Positions 51,845 through 61,716 of a stretch of 64,000 bases of DNA are shown here, one piece after another (position 1 is the stretch's first letter; the number at the start of each line of letters is the position of its first letter). The notes beneath the pieces are model-generated. The model was not told where the DNA came from and searched no databases. It saw nothing but the letters and a program-made list of their open reading frames with translations. The stretch spans positions 1,054,001-1,118,000 of the forward strand of contig NZ_JAKFGN010000002.1 in the NCBI RefSeq assembly GCF_021502575.1, in the 5' to 3' direction. The position numbers and the translations under genes are program-made. This DNA comes from Bradyrhizobium sp. G127. GTDB taxonomy: Bacteria > Pseudomonadota > Alphaproteobacteria > Rhizobiales > Xanthobacteraceae.

Positions 51845-52507
51845 ATGCTGACACTTTTCCATTGCGCCAGCGCGCGCTCGTTCCGGCCGCTGTGGGCGCT
51901 GGAAGAGATCGGCATCCCCTACGAACTCAAGATGCTGCCGTTCCCGCCGCGCTTCCTGAAACGCGAATACCTCGAACTCAATCCGCTTGGGACGATCCCG
52001 CTGCTGATCGACGGCGACACGCGGATGACCGAATCCTCCGCGATCTGCCTCTATCTCGTGACCAAGTACGGTCCGACACCGCTGAACGTCGCCGTCGATG
52101 AGCCGGCCTATGGCGCCTATCTGAACTGGCTGTTTTTCGGCGAAGCAACCCTGACTTTCCCGCAGACCATCTATTTCCGCTATGCACAGCTTGAGCCGGA
52201 CGAGAAAAAGAACCCGCAGGCCGCTGCCGACTATGCGCGCTGGTTTCTGGCCCGGTTGCGGGCGCTGGAAACAGCCGTCTCGCAATCGGACTGGGTGTGC
52301 GCCGGACGCTTCACGGCCGCCGACATCTCGGTCGGATACGCGCTGATGTTTGCGCAGTCCAACGGCCTGTCTGCGCAGTTCTCGCCGGCCGTGGCCGCGT
52401 ACTGGGAGCGGCTCAAGAATCGCGAGGGTTTTCGCAAGGCCATCGCGGCGCAGGACCGCGCCGGCGCCGAGCAAGGCGTCGCCGCCAGAGTTCCGGCGGC
52501 AACTTAA
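51845..52507 (+). CDS. Glutathione S-transferase family protein
   Basis: The protein has 220 residues with the thioredoxin-fold N-terminus (LFHCASARSFRPLWALEEIGIPYE; LNPLGTIPLLIDGDTRMTESSAICLYLV) and an all-helical C-terminal domain ending GRFTAADISVGYALM and YWERLKNREGFRKAI. The Ser in SARS is a candidate thiol-activating residue. It may conjugate glutathione to, or isomerise, an intermediate of the adjacent pathway. It follows dehydrogenase 2 by 58 bases. Its stop shares the bases TTAA with the stop of the convergent AraC gene. Confidence 0.9.
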   Translation: MLTLFHCASARSFRPLWALEEIGIPYELKMLPFPPRFLKREYLELNPLGTIPLLIDGDTRMTESSAICLYLVTKYGPTPLNVAVDEPAYGAYLNWLFFGEATLTFPQTIYFRYAQLEPDEKKNPQAAADYARWFLARLRALETAVSQSDWVCAGRFTAADISVGYALMFAQSNGLSAQFSPAVAAYWERLKNREGFRKAIAAQDRAGAEQGVAARVPAAT

Positions 52508-53319
52508 GCCCGCACTCCCAATGCCTCGTTCGACACATCTCTGCCGTTGATGATTTGCAGGCGGCGCGAGCCGGAGAAGATCGCACTCGGCTGCAATCCA
52601 TAAATGCGCCGCAGCGAATGGCTGAAGTGGGTCGAATCCGGATAGCCCGCATCGAGCGCGAAGTGGGCCAGATTCCGCTCGACATTGACGTGATGGAGGA
52701 TATTCCGTCCGCGTTTCCAGGCGCGGAAAGTCTTGAAGTTCATGCTGGTCTCGTCCTTGAACAGATGCAGGAAGCGCGACAGCGACAGCCTGACATCGTT
52801 GGCACAGTCCTCTCCAGAAATGCTGCTGGAGGGCTTTGCCTGAAATCGCGACACGATGGTGGAAATGCGGGTATCCAGATCGCGCGGTCTCAGGCGGCGC
52901 TGCAAGAATATCTGGTCGAAGTCCGCAGAGGTAAAACCGTTGGTCCCGCTCAGCGCCATCGACGCATAGATCTCGCGGAATCGCGCCGCGAGCCGGCTGG
53001 CCGTAACCGGATCGTCGCACTGGCGGATAATCTCGGCGAGGTCCTCGTCGCAGACCGATTCCGGCTCGATCATCAGGCCGAGCACTTCGCGCGAGTCCGA
53101 TGTGATCTTATGTGGAATATAGGCTGGAACGGCGAGAATTTCGGCGGTGCGCGGCGGTTGGCCCACGATTTCAAGACGAGCCATGCCGTGCAGCGGCACG
53201 CAAATCGCAAGCGCGCCGAGCGTGCGTAACGACGGCTTACCGTGCAGGCCCGCGTAGAATATACGCTCCGAACTGATCAGCATGAAGCGGTCGGACCGGC
53301 CGGAGTTCAGCGCAAGCAT
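52504..53319 (-). CDS. AraC-family transcriptional regulator
   Basis: The 271-residue regulator has a C-terminal double helix-turn-helix: RLSLSRFLHLFKDETSMNFK, then LAHFALDAGYPDSTHFSHSLRRIYGLQPSAIF, about residues 175-255. The N-terminal part (about 1-140) is an uncharacterised sensor domain with a beta-rich AICVPLHGMARLEIVG. It is divergent from a crotonase gene and next to the dehydrogenase operon, so it is the best candidate regulator of the acyl-CoA island. The inducer is unknown. Confidence 0.9.
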   Translation of the reverse strand: MLALNSGRSDRFMLISSERIFYAGLHGKPSLRTLGALAICVPLHGMARLEIVGQPPRTAEILAVPAYIPHKITSDSREVLGLMIEPESVCDEDLAEIIRQCDDPVTASRLAARFREIYASMALSGTNGFTSADFDQIFLQRRLRPRDLDTRISTIVSRFQAKPSSSISGEDCANDVRLSLSRFLHLFKDETSMNFKTFRAWKRGRNILHHVNVERNLAHFALDAGYPDSTHFSHSLRRIYGLQPSAIFSGSRRLQIINGRDVSNEALGVRA

Positions 53320-53420
53320 CGTTTCCTCCCAGAAACATAATTCACGAGCGATTTTTCACTTCATGAACGGCGCGCGTGTGGCGGCCGGGCGAAATTAAGA
53401 TAAGGCCAACGACTTTAGTC

Positions 53421-53451
53421 AAGCGCTTAATTAATTTTGTGAAGTGCGCTT
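53421..53451. promoter_or_regulatory. AAGCGC / GCGCTT dyad in the araC-crotonase divergent promoter region
   Basis: Perfect 6-base arms enclose a 19-base AT-rich stretch (TTAATTAATTTTGTGAAGT). Nearby, CACTTCA (53357-53363) and TGAAGTG (53440-53446) form another inverted pair 76 bases apart. The region lies between two divergent genes, 120-80 bases from each start. Binding by the AraC-family neighbour is possible, but AraC proteins often use direct repeats. Confidence 0.4.
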
Positions 53452-53512
53452 CTTGCTGTCTAATCCAGCCATAACAACACGCAGGTGCTGCAACGCAGCG
53501 AAGGAAACGCGC

Positions 53513-54292
53513 ATGGCTTACGAATTCGCCAAGGTCGAACGCAAAGGTCCGCTCACCATCGTCACGCTCAATCGGCCGGAGGTGATGAATGCAGTGCATT
53601 CGCCGATGCATTTCGAACTGCATCGCCTGTTCAACGAATTCAGCCAGGATCCGGAGCAATGGATCGCCATTGTTACGGGTGCAGGCGACAGAGCGTTTTC
53701 CGCCGGCAATGACCTGAAGTGGCAGGCCCAGGGCGGCCAGCGCGGTTGGGACACCAGCGGCTTTGCCGGACTGACCCATCGCTTCGATTGCGACAAGCCG
53801 ATCATTGCCGCCGTCAATGGCGTGGCGATGGGCGGCGGGTTCGAGATCGCACTGGCCTGTGATCTGATTATCGCATCGGAAAACGCGACCTTCGCCCTGC
53901 CCGAGCCGCGCGTCGGCCTCGCCGCACTCGCAGGCGGATTGCACAGGTTGCCCCGCCTGATCGGCCTGAAGCGCGCGATGGGGATGATCTTGACCGGACG
54001 CCACGTTCCGGCGCGAGAGGGCTTCGAACTCGGTTTCGTCAACGAAGTGGTTCCGAAGGGCGAAGCGCTGGCCGGTGCCGAACGCTGGGCCAATCTCATT
54101 CTACAAAACGGCCCGATGTCGATCCGCGCCTCCAAGCAGGCCATGCATCGCGGCCTCGGCGTGTCGCTGGAACAGGCCCTTGCCGAACAGTTCGATTATC
54201 CCGCCGTCAAGGCGCTGGCCGCGTCCGAGGATTACATCGAGGGTCCGAAGGCTTTTGCGGAAAAGCGCCCGCCACAGTGGAAGGGGCGATAG
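53513..54292 (+). CDS. Enoyl-CoA hydratase, canonical active site
   Basis: The protein has 259 residues from the ATG at 53513. The two catalytic glutamates of crotonase are present as Glu111 (MGGGFEIAL) and Glu131 (LPEPRVG), unlike the crotonases at 40540 and 42365. The oxyanion motif is DRAFSAGNDLKWQ; the Asn in place of the usual Ala-Asp is seen in some relatives. It would hydrate a trans-2-enoyl-CoA. It is divergent from araC and convergent with the kinase-DUF6285-ABC 3 unit, whose end lies 6 bases from its stop. Confidence 0.92.
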   Translation: MAYEFAKVERKGPLTIVTLNRPEVMNAVHSPMHFELHRLFNEFSQDPEQWIAIVTGAGDRAFSAGNDLKWQAQGGQRGWDTSGFAGLTHRFDCDKPIIAAVNGVAMGGGFEIALACDLIIASENATFALPEPRVGLAALAGGLHRLPRLIGLKRAMGMILTGRHVPAREGFELGFVNEVVPKGEALAGAERWANLILQNGPMSIRASKQAMHRGLGVSLEQALAEQFDYPAVKALAASEDYIEGPKAFAEKRPPQWKGR

Positions 54293-54298
54293 CATCCT

Positions 54299-54670
54299 CT
54301 AAGTATCGCGCTCTCGCCGGTAGGACGCGTAGTTCGGCTGGTCGACGGCGAGTTTGTCCATTGTGGCCCGCCAGAGATGATCTGTCAGGCCCGGCGTCTC
54401 GAAGCCCATGTCGCCGCTGGCGATACGCATGGAAAGCAGCCGGTTCAGGTCCTCCAGTGAGCCGGATGTGCCGAGCAGCTTTGCCAGGCTTGCCCTTTCG
54501 GCGTCGTTGCTGCCCGCTTCATGGGAGATCTGTCGCGCGACCAGATCGAGCGCGTTGATGGCAACGCGCAATTTGAACGCGCCATGTCCGGACAGTCGCG
54601 GCGCGATGTCGGTGCGGAGAAATTCCGTGACCGCGTTGATCAGTTCGACGGGCGTGGGGCGATCCTGCAT
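54299..54670 (-). CDS. DUF6285 protein, LvaB-like partner of the adjacent kinase
   Basis: The 123-residue cytosolic protein opens RPTPVELINAVTEFLRTDIAP and continues HGAFKLRVAINALDLVARQI, the pattern of DUF6285. It starts one base after the stop of the phosphotransferase gene. In the levulinate operon of Pseudomonas the small protein LvaB is needed by the kinase LvaA for phosphorylation of 4-hydroxyacyl-CoA. The same size and the same neighbour are seen here. Identity as a LvaB homologue is a recollection from family knowledge and was not tested by alignment. Confidence 0.72.
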   Translation of the reverse strand: MQDRPTPVELINAVTEFLRTDIAPRLSGHGAFKLRVAINALDLVARQISHEAGSNDAERASLAKLLGTSGSLEDLNRLLSMRIASGDMGFETPGLTDHLWRATMDKLAVDQPNYASYRRERDT

Positions 54671-54671
54671 C

Positions 54672-55667
54672 TCAACTCCCTCGGCGCGGCACCAACAGCC
54701 GCAATAGATCGATTTCGGTTTCCGAAGCGCGGCGGCCGATCATGGCCCGCTCGATCGAACGATCGGGGCCGGCACGAAACCGCTGCATCATGCCGCAGCA
54801 CATGAGGCCCCAGCGCAACGTGCCCAGCACTTCCCAGAATGTCACACGCGGCACATCAACCGCCCTGCCCGATGTTGATTCATACGCCGCGAAAAACTCC
54901 TCGCGCGTGCCAAAGCCGCCGACCGGCTTGTCGATTTCGCCGAAGCGCCATGAATTGACGCAAATCCAGCCGAGGTCTTCCATCGGATCGCCAAGATGCG
55001 CCAGTTCCCAGTCGAGCACCGCGCGCAATCCTTCCGGACCGATGATCAGATTGCCATTGCGGAAATCGCCATGCACCAGCGTCACGGTGTCCGACGGCGG
55101 AGGTGCATTGTCGCGCAGCCAGCGCAACGCGAGATCGAACACCGGCCGCGGCCAGTCGAACGACTTGTACTCAGCCGCGAGATCGCCGATCTCGCCAACA
55201 ATCGTCATCAGCCGCAGCTTCGGCAAACGCGATTTATCCAGCGCGTGAATGCCGGCTATGGCCTTGCCGAGTTGAGCGGTCAGGAGCGAGCGGGCGCGGG
55301 CGAATTGCGCGTCGCGCAAGATCTTGCGCGGAATGGTTTCGCCTTCGATTCGCTCCATGATGAAGCCGCTGCCGAGGCCATCCTCCGCGCGCAACACGTA
55401 ACGCACACGCGGCGACGGGATTCCCCCGTCACAGGCCTGCTGCATGAGAGCGGCTTCCGCCTCGAGACCCGCCGCGCGGCCTGGCGCAGCGCCGGAACCC
55501 GCAGGCGCGCGGCGAAGGATCACCGGGATGTTTCCCGATGGATGCACAACGTCGAACGACCAGGTTTCCTGGCTTGCGCCGCCGGACAGTTGCGACAGGC
55601 CGTCGATCCCCGTGGCTCCGGGAAACCAGTTTACGATGCCGGCTTTGACCGGACTTTCAATTGTCAT
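54672..55667 (-). CDS. Aminoglycoside-phosphotransferase-fold kinase, LvaA-like (4-hydroxyacyl-CoA kinase candidate)
   Basis: The protein has 331 residues from the ATG at 55667. It has the APH-fold catalytic loop VHGDFRNGNLII (His199, Asp201, Asn206) and the metal-binding VLDWELAHLGDP. ILRRAPAGSGAAPGR is the N-lobe nucleotide loop of the acyl-CoA-linked clade, also fused to ACAD10/ACAD11 in animals. LvaA, the Pseudomonas relative, phosphorylates 4-hydroxyvaleryl-CoA. Drug resistance is unlikely given the neighbours. It is followed by the DUF6285 gene after one base and preceded by the ABC 3 binding protein. Confidence 0.8.
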   Translation of the reverse strand: MTIESPVKAGIVNWFPGATGIDGLSQLSGGASQETWSFDVVHPSGNIPVILRRAPAGSGAAPGRAAGLEAEAALMQQACDGGIPSPRVRYVLRAEDGLGSGFIMERIEGETIPRKILRDAQFARARSLLTAQLGKAIAGIHALDKSRLPKLRLMTIVGEIGDLAAEYKSFDWPRPVFDLALRWLRDNAPPPSDTVTLVHGDFRNGNLIIGPEGLRAVLDWELAHLGDPMEDLGWICVNSWRFGEIDKPVGGFGTREEFFAAYESTSGRAVDVPRVTFWEVLGTLRWGLMCCGMMQRFRAGPDRSIERAMIGRRASETEIDLLRLLVPRRGS

Positions 55668-55762
55668 TGTGCAGGCAGGGTATCGTTTCGAACACCGGAT
55701 CGTAAAGACAATTGCGGGCGCGGAGCAGCCAAGACTGCCATCCGCGCCCGCAACCACAAAGG

Positions 55763-56962
55763 CTAAAACATCAGGCCGTCCTTCACCAGCACCCAGCGGC
55801 CGCCCTTGACCTGCTGGACCTGCGTCACAGTGCTGGCGAGGTGGTTGGTCTTGGAGAACTTGGTCGGCGGCGAATTGAAGATGTCCTGGAACACGTCTCC
55901 GGACTCCATCGCATCCAGCACCTTCTGGCCGGTCAGGTCCTTGCCCGCCTTGTTAACGTAGTGCGCAAACGTCATCACGGCATTGTAGCCAATAATGGCC
56001 TGGGTGTTGGCGTCGGTGCCGAACGCCTTCTTGTAGTTCACCAGCCAGTCCTTGACCTTGCCCTTCGCGGTGTCCTCGTAAGGAATCTCGAAGCCTGCCG
56101 CAGCATAAAGTCCCTCGACGGCATCCTTGCCGAGCGCTGGCACCTCAAGCACGTTGGTCGGCGTCGCGCCGAGGAACGTCACATCCCAGCCGAGCTTCTT
56201 GGCTTCCGCCATCGCGCCGATGGTTTCGCGAATGACAGTGCCAAGCACCACCATATCGCAGCCATCGGACTTCATCTTGGCGACCTGCGCGCTGAAATCG
56301 GAAGCACCGCGCTTGTAGCTGGTGACCGACGCCGGCGTCAGCTTCATCGCAGCCGTCTGCTGGTTGAAGCCGTCGAGCACGCTTTTGCCGTACTCGTCGT
56401 CCTGATGCATGATGCAGGGCTTGGCGAACTTCTTCCATTCGACCATGTGCTTGATCGCAGCCCGCGTGCTTTCGACGTAAGGCAGGATGTTGTTGAACTT
56501 CAGCCGTTCCTGCGGCTTCGCCGGATCGAACTTGAAGGTAAACTCCGCCGCCGTCAGCGGGAAGAGCTGCAACACGCCTGCGTCGAACAGAATGTCCTGC
56601 GCCGCCAGCACCGTCGGCGATCCCATCGGGCCGACCATGGCGAAGATCTTGTCCTTCTCGATCATCTTCTGCGACGCCAGCACCGCGCGCTTCGGATCGT
56701 AGCCGCTGTCTTCCAGGATCAGCTTGAACTTGCGGCCGTTGATGCCGCCGGCGGCGTTGATTTCGTCAACCGCCATTTTCATGCCGTTGGACACCGGCAC
56801 ACCCCAGACCTTGATCGGCCCGGACAGATCCTGATGCGAGCCGATGACGATCTCGGTCGGCGAAATGCCTTCGTTGGTCACCTTGGTCTGCGCGAGGGCC
56901 GGCAAGTGGGACAGCGCGACGGCGCCCACCGCAAGGCCAAACGCCTTGAACGATCTTGACAT
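55763..56962 (-). CDS. ABC transporter substrate-binding protein (system 3)
   Basis: The precursor has 399 residues with a signal peptide of about 24 residues (ending PALA). The mature domain starts QTKVTNEGISPTEIVIGSHQDLSGPI. It is the Leu/Ile/Val-binding fold, with HQDDEYGKSVLDGFN and NAAGGINGRKFKLILEDSGYDP. It lies between the kinase and the acyl-CoA synthetase genes, 118 bases after the latter. The ligand is probably an organic acid that the downstream enzymes use, by position only. Confidence 0.9.
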   Translation of the reverse strand: MSRSFKAFGLAVGAVALSHLPALAQTKVTNEGISPTEIVIGSHQDLSGPIKVWGVPVSNGMKMAVDEINAAGGINGRKFKLILEDSGYDPKRAVLASQKMIEKDKIFAMVGPMGSPTVLAAQDILFDAGVLQLFPLTAAEFTFKFDPAKPQERLKFNNILPYVESTRAAIKHMVEWKKFAKPCIMHQDDEYGKSVLDGFNQQTAAMKLTPASVTSYKRGASDFSAQVAKMKSDGCDMVVLGTVIRETIGAMAEAKKLGWDVTFLGATPTNVLEVPALGKDAVEGLYAAAGFEIPYEDTAKGKVKDWLVNYKKAFGTDANTQAIIGYNAVMTFAHYVNKAGKDLTGQKVLDAMESGDVFQDIFNSPPTKFSKTNHLASTVTQVQQVKGGRWVLVKDGLMF

Positions 56963-57080
56963 GTCAGTCTCCTCTCCTGTTGGCCCGTATCGAGCGAAGG
57001 CCGGGGCCTTATGTCCTTCGCCGCTGAGCGGTCCTTACGGGCCGCGGAATGCGCTTCTTGTGACGCAATATGCTGCGAGC

Positions 57081-58919
57081 CTACGCCATGACGCCCGCCC
57101 GGTACATTGCATCGATTTCGGTTGCATAGGATTTGTTCACGAAGCTGCGCTTCAGCTTCATAGTCGGGGTCAGCTCCTCGTCTTCCGGCGTCAGTTGCCG
57201 TTCGATGAGATGGAACTTCTTGATTGTCTCCACCCGAGCGAAGTTGGCATTCACCGTCTCGATCTCGCGTTTGATGAGATCCTGAATCTCCGGTGCACGG
57301 CACAGACTGGCGTAGTTCGTAAAAGGAATGTCGTAGTCCTGCGCGAATTTCTCGACGTTCTCGTGATCGATCATCACCAGACACGTCAGATACGGACGCT
57401 TGTCGCCGATCACCACCGCGTCAGAAATATAGGGCGAGAACTTGAGCTGGTTCTCGATCTCGGACGGCGTGATGTTCTTGCCGCCGGACGTAATGATGAT
57501 GTCCTTCATCCGGTCGGTGATCTTGACGAAGCCTTCGTTGTCGATGGAGCCGACGTCGCCGGTGTGCAACCAACCGTGCTGGTCGATGGTCTCCGCGGTC
57601 TTCTCAGGCTGGTTGAGATAGCCCATGAAGAGGTAGTCGCCCTTGACGAGAATTTCGCCTTTCGGGCAGATCTTGACCTCACCCCACGGCGCAGCCTTGC
57701 CGACAGAGCCAAGCTTGATGCGATCGTTCGGCATGAGTGTCGCAACGCCGCAGTTTTCGGTCTGGCCGTAGACCTCGCGCATGTCGAGACCAAGCGCGAG
57801 ATACCAGCGAATCAGATCGGGCGAGATCGGCGCTGCACCGGTGAACGCGATGCGCACGCGATCCAGCCCCAGCATGCGCCGGATATTGCGGAACACCAGC
57901 CAGTAGGCTGCCTGGCCAGCGAGCCGCAGCGATAGTGGCGCAGGACGCCCTTCCAATCTGTAGTCGGTCAGGCGCTGACCTATGTTGATCGCGTGGCGAT
58001 ACATCCATTGCTGAAGCGGAGTCGCGTCCTTCAGCGCGATCGTAATGGCTGAATAGAATTTCTCCCAGATGCGGGGCACGGCGAGAAAGGCCGTCGGCTG
58101 CACCTCGCGCAGATTATCCGGCACGGTCTCGGGGCTTTCGGCAAAGTTCATCACCGAGCCGACCGCGACGGAGAGATAATATCCGCCGATGCGTTCGGCG
58201 ACATGGCACAGCGGCAGGAACACCAGTCGCTCTTCGTGGTCCGTCGGCACCAGAAGGTAATCGGCGTAGCGCATCTGGTGCGTCACGCTGCGGTTGGAGT
58301 GCATCGCCCCTTTGGGCGGCCCAGTCGTTCCGGATGTATAGACCAGAATGGCGAGATCGTTCGGGCCGCGGCTTTCGATCATCTCGCTCCACAATGCGTC
58401 ACGTCCCTGCGTGTGATTGCGGCCGAGTGCCATGAACTCGTCCAGCGACATCACCATGGGGTCGCTGAAACCGCTCAAGCCTTCCATGTCGAACACGACA
58501 ATCGTTTCCAGTGTCGGGCAGCGGGCGCGGCACGACAGCACCTTGTCGAGTTGCTCGTCGTCCTCGACAAAGATCACTTTGGTCCGTGAATCGTTGACCA
58601 GATATTCGACCTGACTGGTCGCATCGGTCGGATATATGCCCGACGAGACGCCACCCGCGCATAACACACCCATGTCGGCATAGACCCACTCCGGCGTCGC
58701 ATTGGCGACGATCGAGGCAACATCGCCGCGGCGGAAGCCGACGGCATCCAGCGCGTAGGCTATCTCCTTCGCCTTCTGCAGCCATTCGCGCCAGCTTGTG
58801 GATTGCCAGACACCGAGATTTTTTTCGCGGATCGCCGGCTTGTCGCCACGCTTTTCCACCGCGAGCAGAAAGCTCTTCGCGATCGTGTCCGCGACGGTCA
58901 TCACTGCGGGTCTCGCCAT
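57081..58919 (-). CDS. Long-chain-type acyl-CoA synthetase (AMP-forming) of the ABC 3 unit
   Basis: The 612-residue ligase has the ATP loop TSGTTGPPKG at 195-204, GQTENCGVATLM, HTGDVGSIDNEGFVKITDRMKDIIITSGGKNI and the C-terminal EDEELTPTMKLKRSFV, where the Lys-containing TPTMKLKR is the long-chain synthetase form. It converts a free acid to its CoA ester. It is between the LivF-type ATPase (93 bases) and the binding protein. In the levulinate pathway LvaE has this role, so it may prime the acid for the kinase pair. Confidence 0.92.
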   Translation of the reverse strand: MARPAVMTVADTIAKSFLLAVEKRGDKPAIREKNLGVWQSTSWREWLQKAKEIAYALDAVGFRRGDVASIVANATPEWVYADMGVLCAGGVSSGIYPTDATSQVEYLVNDSRTKVIFVEDDEQLDKVLSCRARCPTLETIVVFDMEGLSGFSDPMVMSLDEFMALGRNHTQGRDALWSEMIESRGPNDLAILVYTSGTTGPPKGAMHSNRSVTHQMRYADYLLVPTDHEERLVFLPLCHVAERIGGYYLSVAVGSVMNFAESPETVPDNLREVQPTAFLAVPRIWEKFYSAITIALKDATPLQQWMYRHAINIGQRLTDYRLEGRPAPLSLRLAGQAAYWLVFRNIRRMLGLDRVRIAFTGAAPISPDLIRWYLALGLDMREVYGQTENCGVATLMPNDRIKLGSVGKAAPWGEVKICPKGEILVKGDYLFMGYLNQPEKTAETIDQHGWLHTGDVGSIDNEGFVKITDRMKDIIITSGGKNITPSEIENQLKFSPYISDAVVIGDKRPYLTCLVMIDHENVEKFAQDYDIPFTNYASLCRAPEIQDLIKREIETVNANFARVETIKKFHLIERQLTPEDEELTPTMKLKRSFVNKSYATEIDAMYRAGVMA

Positions 58920-59012
58920 GACTTGCTCCCTGTCCCACGTCTCCAGTGAATGGCGACGCGGCTTTGATGTCGTTTCCTCCCGCGCGGCTTGATCGCCGTC
59001 TTTTGGAGTCTT

Positions 59013-59792
<780 letters not shown>

Positions 59793-59802
59793 GACATCGT
59801 CC

Positions 59803-60561
59803 TCATGCGCCGATATAGGCTGCGACGACATCGGGATGCGCCTGCACTTCCGCGGGTGCGCCCATAGCAAGCACGCGGCCGTAGTTCAGCGCGATCACCC
59901 GATCCGAGACACGATTGACCAGCGTCATGTCATGCTCGACCATTAGCACGGTGATGCCAAGCTCGGTCTTCATGTCGCGGATCCAGAACGACATGTCGTC
60001 GGTCTCCTCCACATTCAGGCCGGAAGACGGCTCATCCAGCAGGATCAGCTTCGGCTCGGTGCACAGCGCCCGGGCGAGTTCGATCACCTTGCGCACGCCG
60101 TAGGGCAATCCGGAGATGAGCTTGTCCCGATGGGCGGCAAGGTCAAGAAAATCGATGACCTGCTCGACACGGCGGCGATGCGATTTTTCGTCGCGGCGCA
60201 CATTGGGCAAGAACAGCAGGTCTTCCCACAAGCTCGTTGTGCAGTGCCGGTGCCGTCCGACCAGCAGGTTACTCAAAACCGTTGCGTTCTCAAACAGCTC
60301 GATGTTCTGGAAGGTCCGCGCGATCCCCAGTTTGGCGATGCCGTAAGCCGGCTCTTCGGTGATGTCCTGGTCCTCGAAGTAGAGCCGCCCTGAAGTCGGA
60401 TTGTAGAGCCGCGAGATCAGGTTGAAGATCGAGCTCTTCCCTGCTCCGTTTGGGCCGATGATGGAAAGGATCTCGCCCTTCTCCACCGCAAAACTGACGG
60501 AATCCACCGCCTTGAGGCCACCGAAATGCAGCGAAAGATTTTCAGCGCGGAAGCAACTCAT
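59803..60561 (-). CDS. ABC transporter ATP-binding protein, LivG type (system 3)
   Basis: The 252-residue ATPase has Walker A GPNGAGKSS at 36-44, the Q-loop IARTFQNIELF, the signature LPYGVRKVIELARAL and Walker B LILLDEPSSGLNVEE. It overlaps the LivM-type permease by four bases (ATGA). The features match the LivG of system 2 more than that of system 1, in line with both being linked to acyl-CoA ligases. Confidence 0.93.
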   Translation of the reverse strand: MSCFRAENLSLHFGGLKAVDSVSFAVEKGEILSIIGPNGAGKSSIFNLISRLYNPTSGRLYFEDQDITEEPAYGIAKLGIARTFQNIELFENATVLSNLLVGRHRHCTTSLWEDLLFLPNVRRDEKSHRRRVEQVIDFLDLAAHRDKLISGLPYGVRKVIELARALCTEPKLILLDEPSSGLNVEETDDMSFWIRDMKTELGITVLMVEHDMTLVNRVSDRVIALNYGRVLAMGAPAEVQAHPDVVAAYIGA

Positions 60562-61709
60562 CGGTTCCGCTCCGATTTGACGTAAATCTTCTGCCGCTTG
60601 AAGGTCGCGCGCTTGTAGAGCGGGAAGAGTTGAAAGAAGAGCTTGATCTTGAGCCAGCGGCCATAAAGGCCATAAGGCTCGAACAGGATAAACAGCATGA
60701 TGATCAGGCCGTAGATCGCGCCCTTCAGCCCGTTGGCGGAAGCCACTGCGGCGACGTTCTTCTGGATATTGGCCACCTGCTCCGCGCCAGCGCCGAACAT
60801 CGCAGCGAGGCCCGCCGCGACACTTGGAATATCGTCTTTCAGGAAGGTCAAAAACGGATCGACCATGACGATGAAGATCGCACCCAGCACCGCGCCGTGC
60901 AGACTGATCACGCCGCCGATAATAATGACCATGATGAATTCGATGGAGAGCTGCAGCGTGAACATCTCCGGACTGATGAACGACAGCTTGTGGGCGAAAA
61001 GGCAGCCCGCGAATCCGGTGATGGCGGCGCTGAGCGCGAACGACTTCACTTTATAGAGCGAGACGTTGATTCCCATGCTCTTCGCCGCCGTCTCGCTATC
61101 GCGGATGGCGACGAAAGCGCGGCCGGTGGGCGACCGCATCAGATTCAGCGTGCCGAGAATGACAAGGATCAAAAGTCCCAGGCACATATAGTAGAATGTC
61201 GGGCTGTCACGCGGCACGCTGTTGCCCAGCAATTGGATGGTTCGCACCCGCATGCCTTCATTGCCGTGGGTCACGCTTTCCCAGCGCGCCAGAACTTCCT
61301 CGACGATCAGCGCGAACGAGATCGTCGCGATCACGAGATAGATGCCCTGCAACCGCAACGCCGGAAATCCGACCATCGCACCGATGATGCCGGTCAACAT
61401 GCCTGCCGCAAGGAAATAGACCGGAAACGGCATACCGAGCTGTTGTAGATAAGCCGTCGTATAGGCGCCGATGGCGAGAAATGCCGCGTGCCCCAGCGAA
61501 GCCTGTCCTGTGAAGCCGGTGAGAATCATCAGTCCGACACCGACTGTGGCATAGATGCAGACGAACACGAGCTGGCTCATCAGATAGCTTGAGAGCACGA
61601 ACGGCGCGATCAACAGCAATGCCAATAGAGCGCCATAGGACCAGACGTAGCCGCTGTGCGGGATCAGCCGGATGTCGTCGTTGTAATCCGTCTTGAACAG
61701 AAACCGCAT
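60558..61709 (-). CDS. ABC transporter permease, LivM type (system 3)
   Basis: The 383-residue membrane protein has LivM blocks VGLMILTGFTGQASLGHAAFLA, MRSPTGRAFVAIRDSETAAKSMGI and FTLQLSIEFIMVIIIGGVISLHG. The C-terminus (GRWLKIKLFFQLFPLYKRATFKRQ) is basic and cytoplasmic, with a resemblance to the LivM of system 2. It follows the LivH-type permease by 7 bases and overlaps livG. Confidence 0.92.
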   Translation of the reverse strand: MRFLFKTDYNDDIRLIPHSGYVWSYGALLALLLIAPFVLSSYLMSQLVFVCIYATVGVGLMILTGFTGQASLGHAAFLAIGAYTTAYLQQLGMPFPVYFLAAGMLTGIIGAMVGFPALRLQGIYLVIATISFALIVEEVLARWESVTHGNEGMRVRTIQLLGNSVPRDSPTFYYMCLGLLILVILGTLNLMRSPTGRAFVAIRDSETAAKSMGINVSLYKVKSFALSAAITGFAGCLFAHKLSFISPEMFTLQLSIEFIMVIIIGGVISLHGAVLGAIFIVMVDPFLTFLKDDIPSVAAGLAAMFGAGAEQVANIQKNVAAVASANGLKGAIYGLIIMLFILFEPYGLYGRWLKIKLFFQLFPLYKRATFKRQKIYVKSERNR

Positions 61710-61716
61710 CGCGCCC

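Noticed and set aside
54672-55667. Aminoglycoside resistance gene
   Set aside because: The fold is shared, but the close DUF6285 partner and the acyl-CoA and transporter neighbours point to CoA-ester metabolism.
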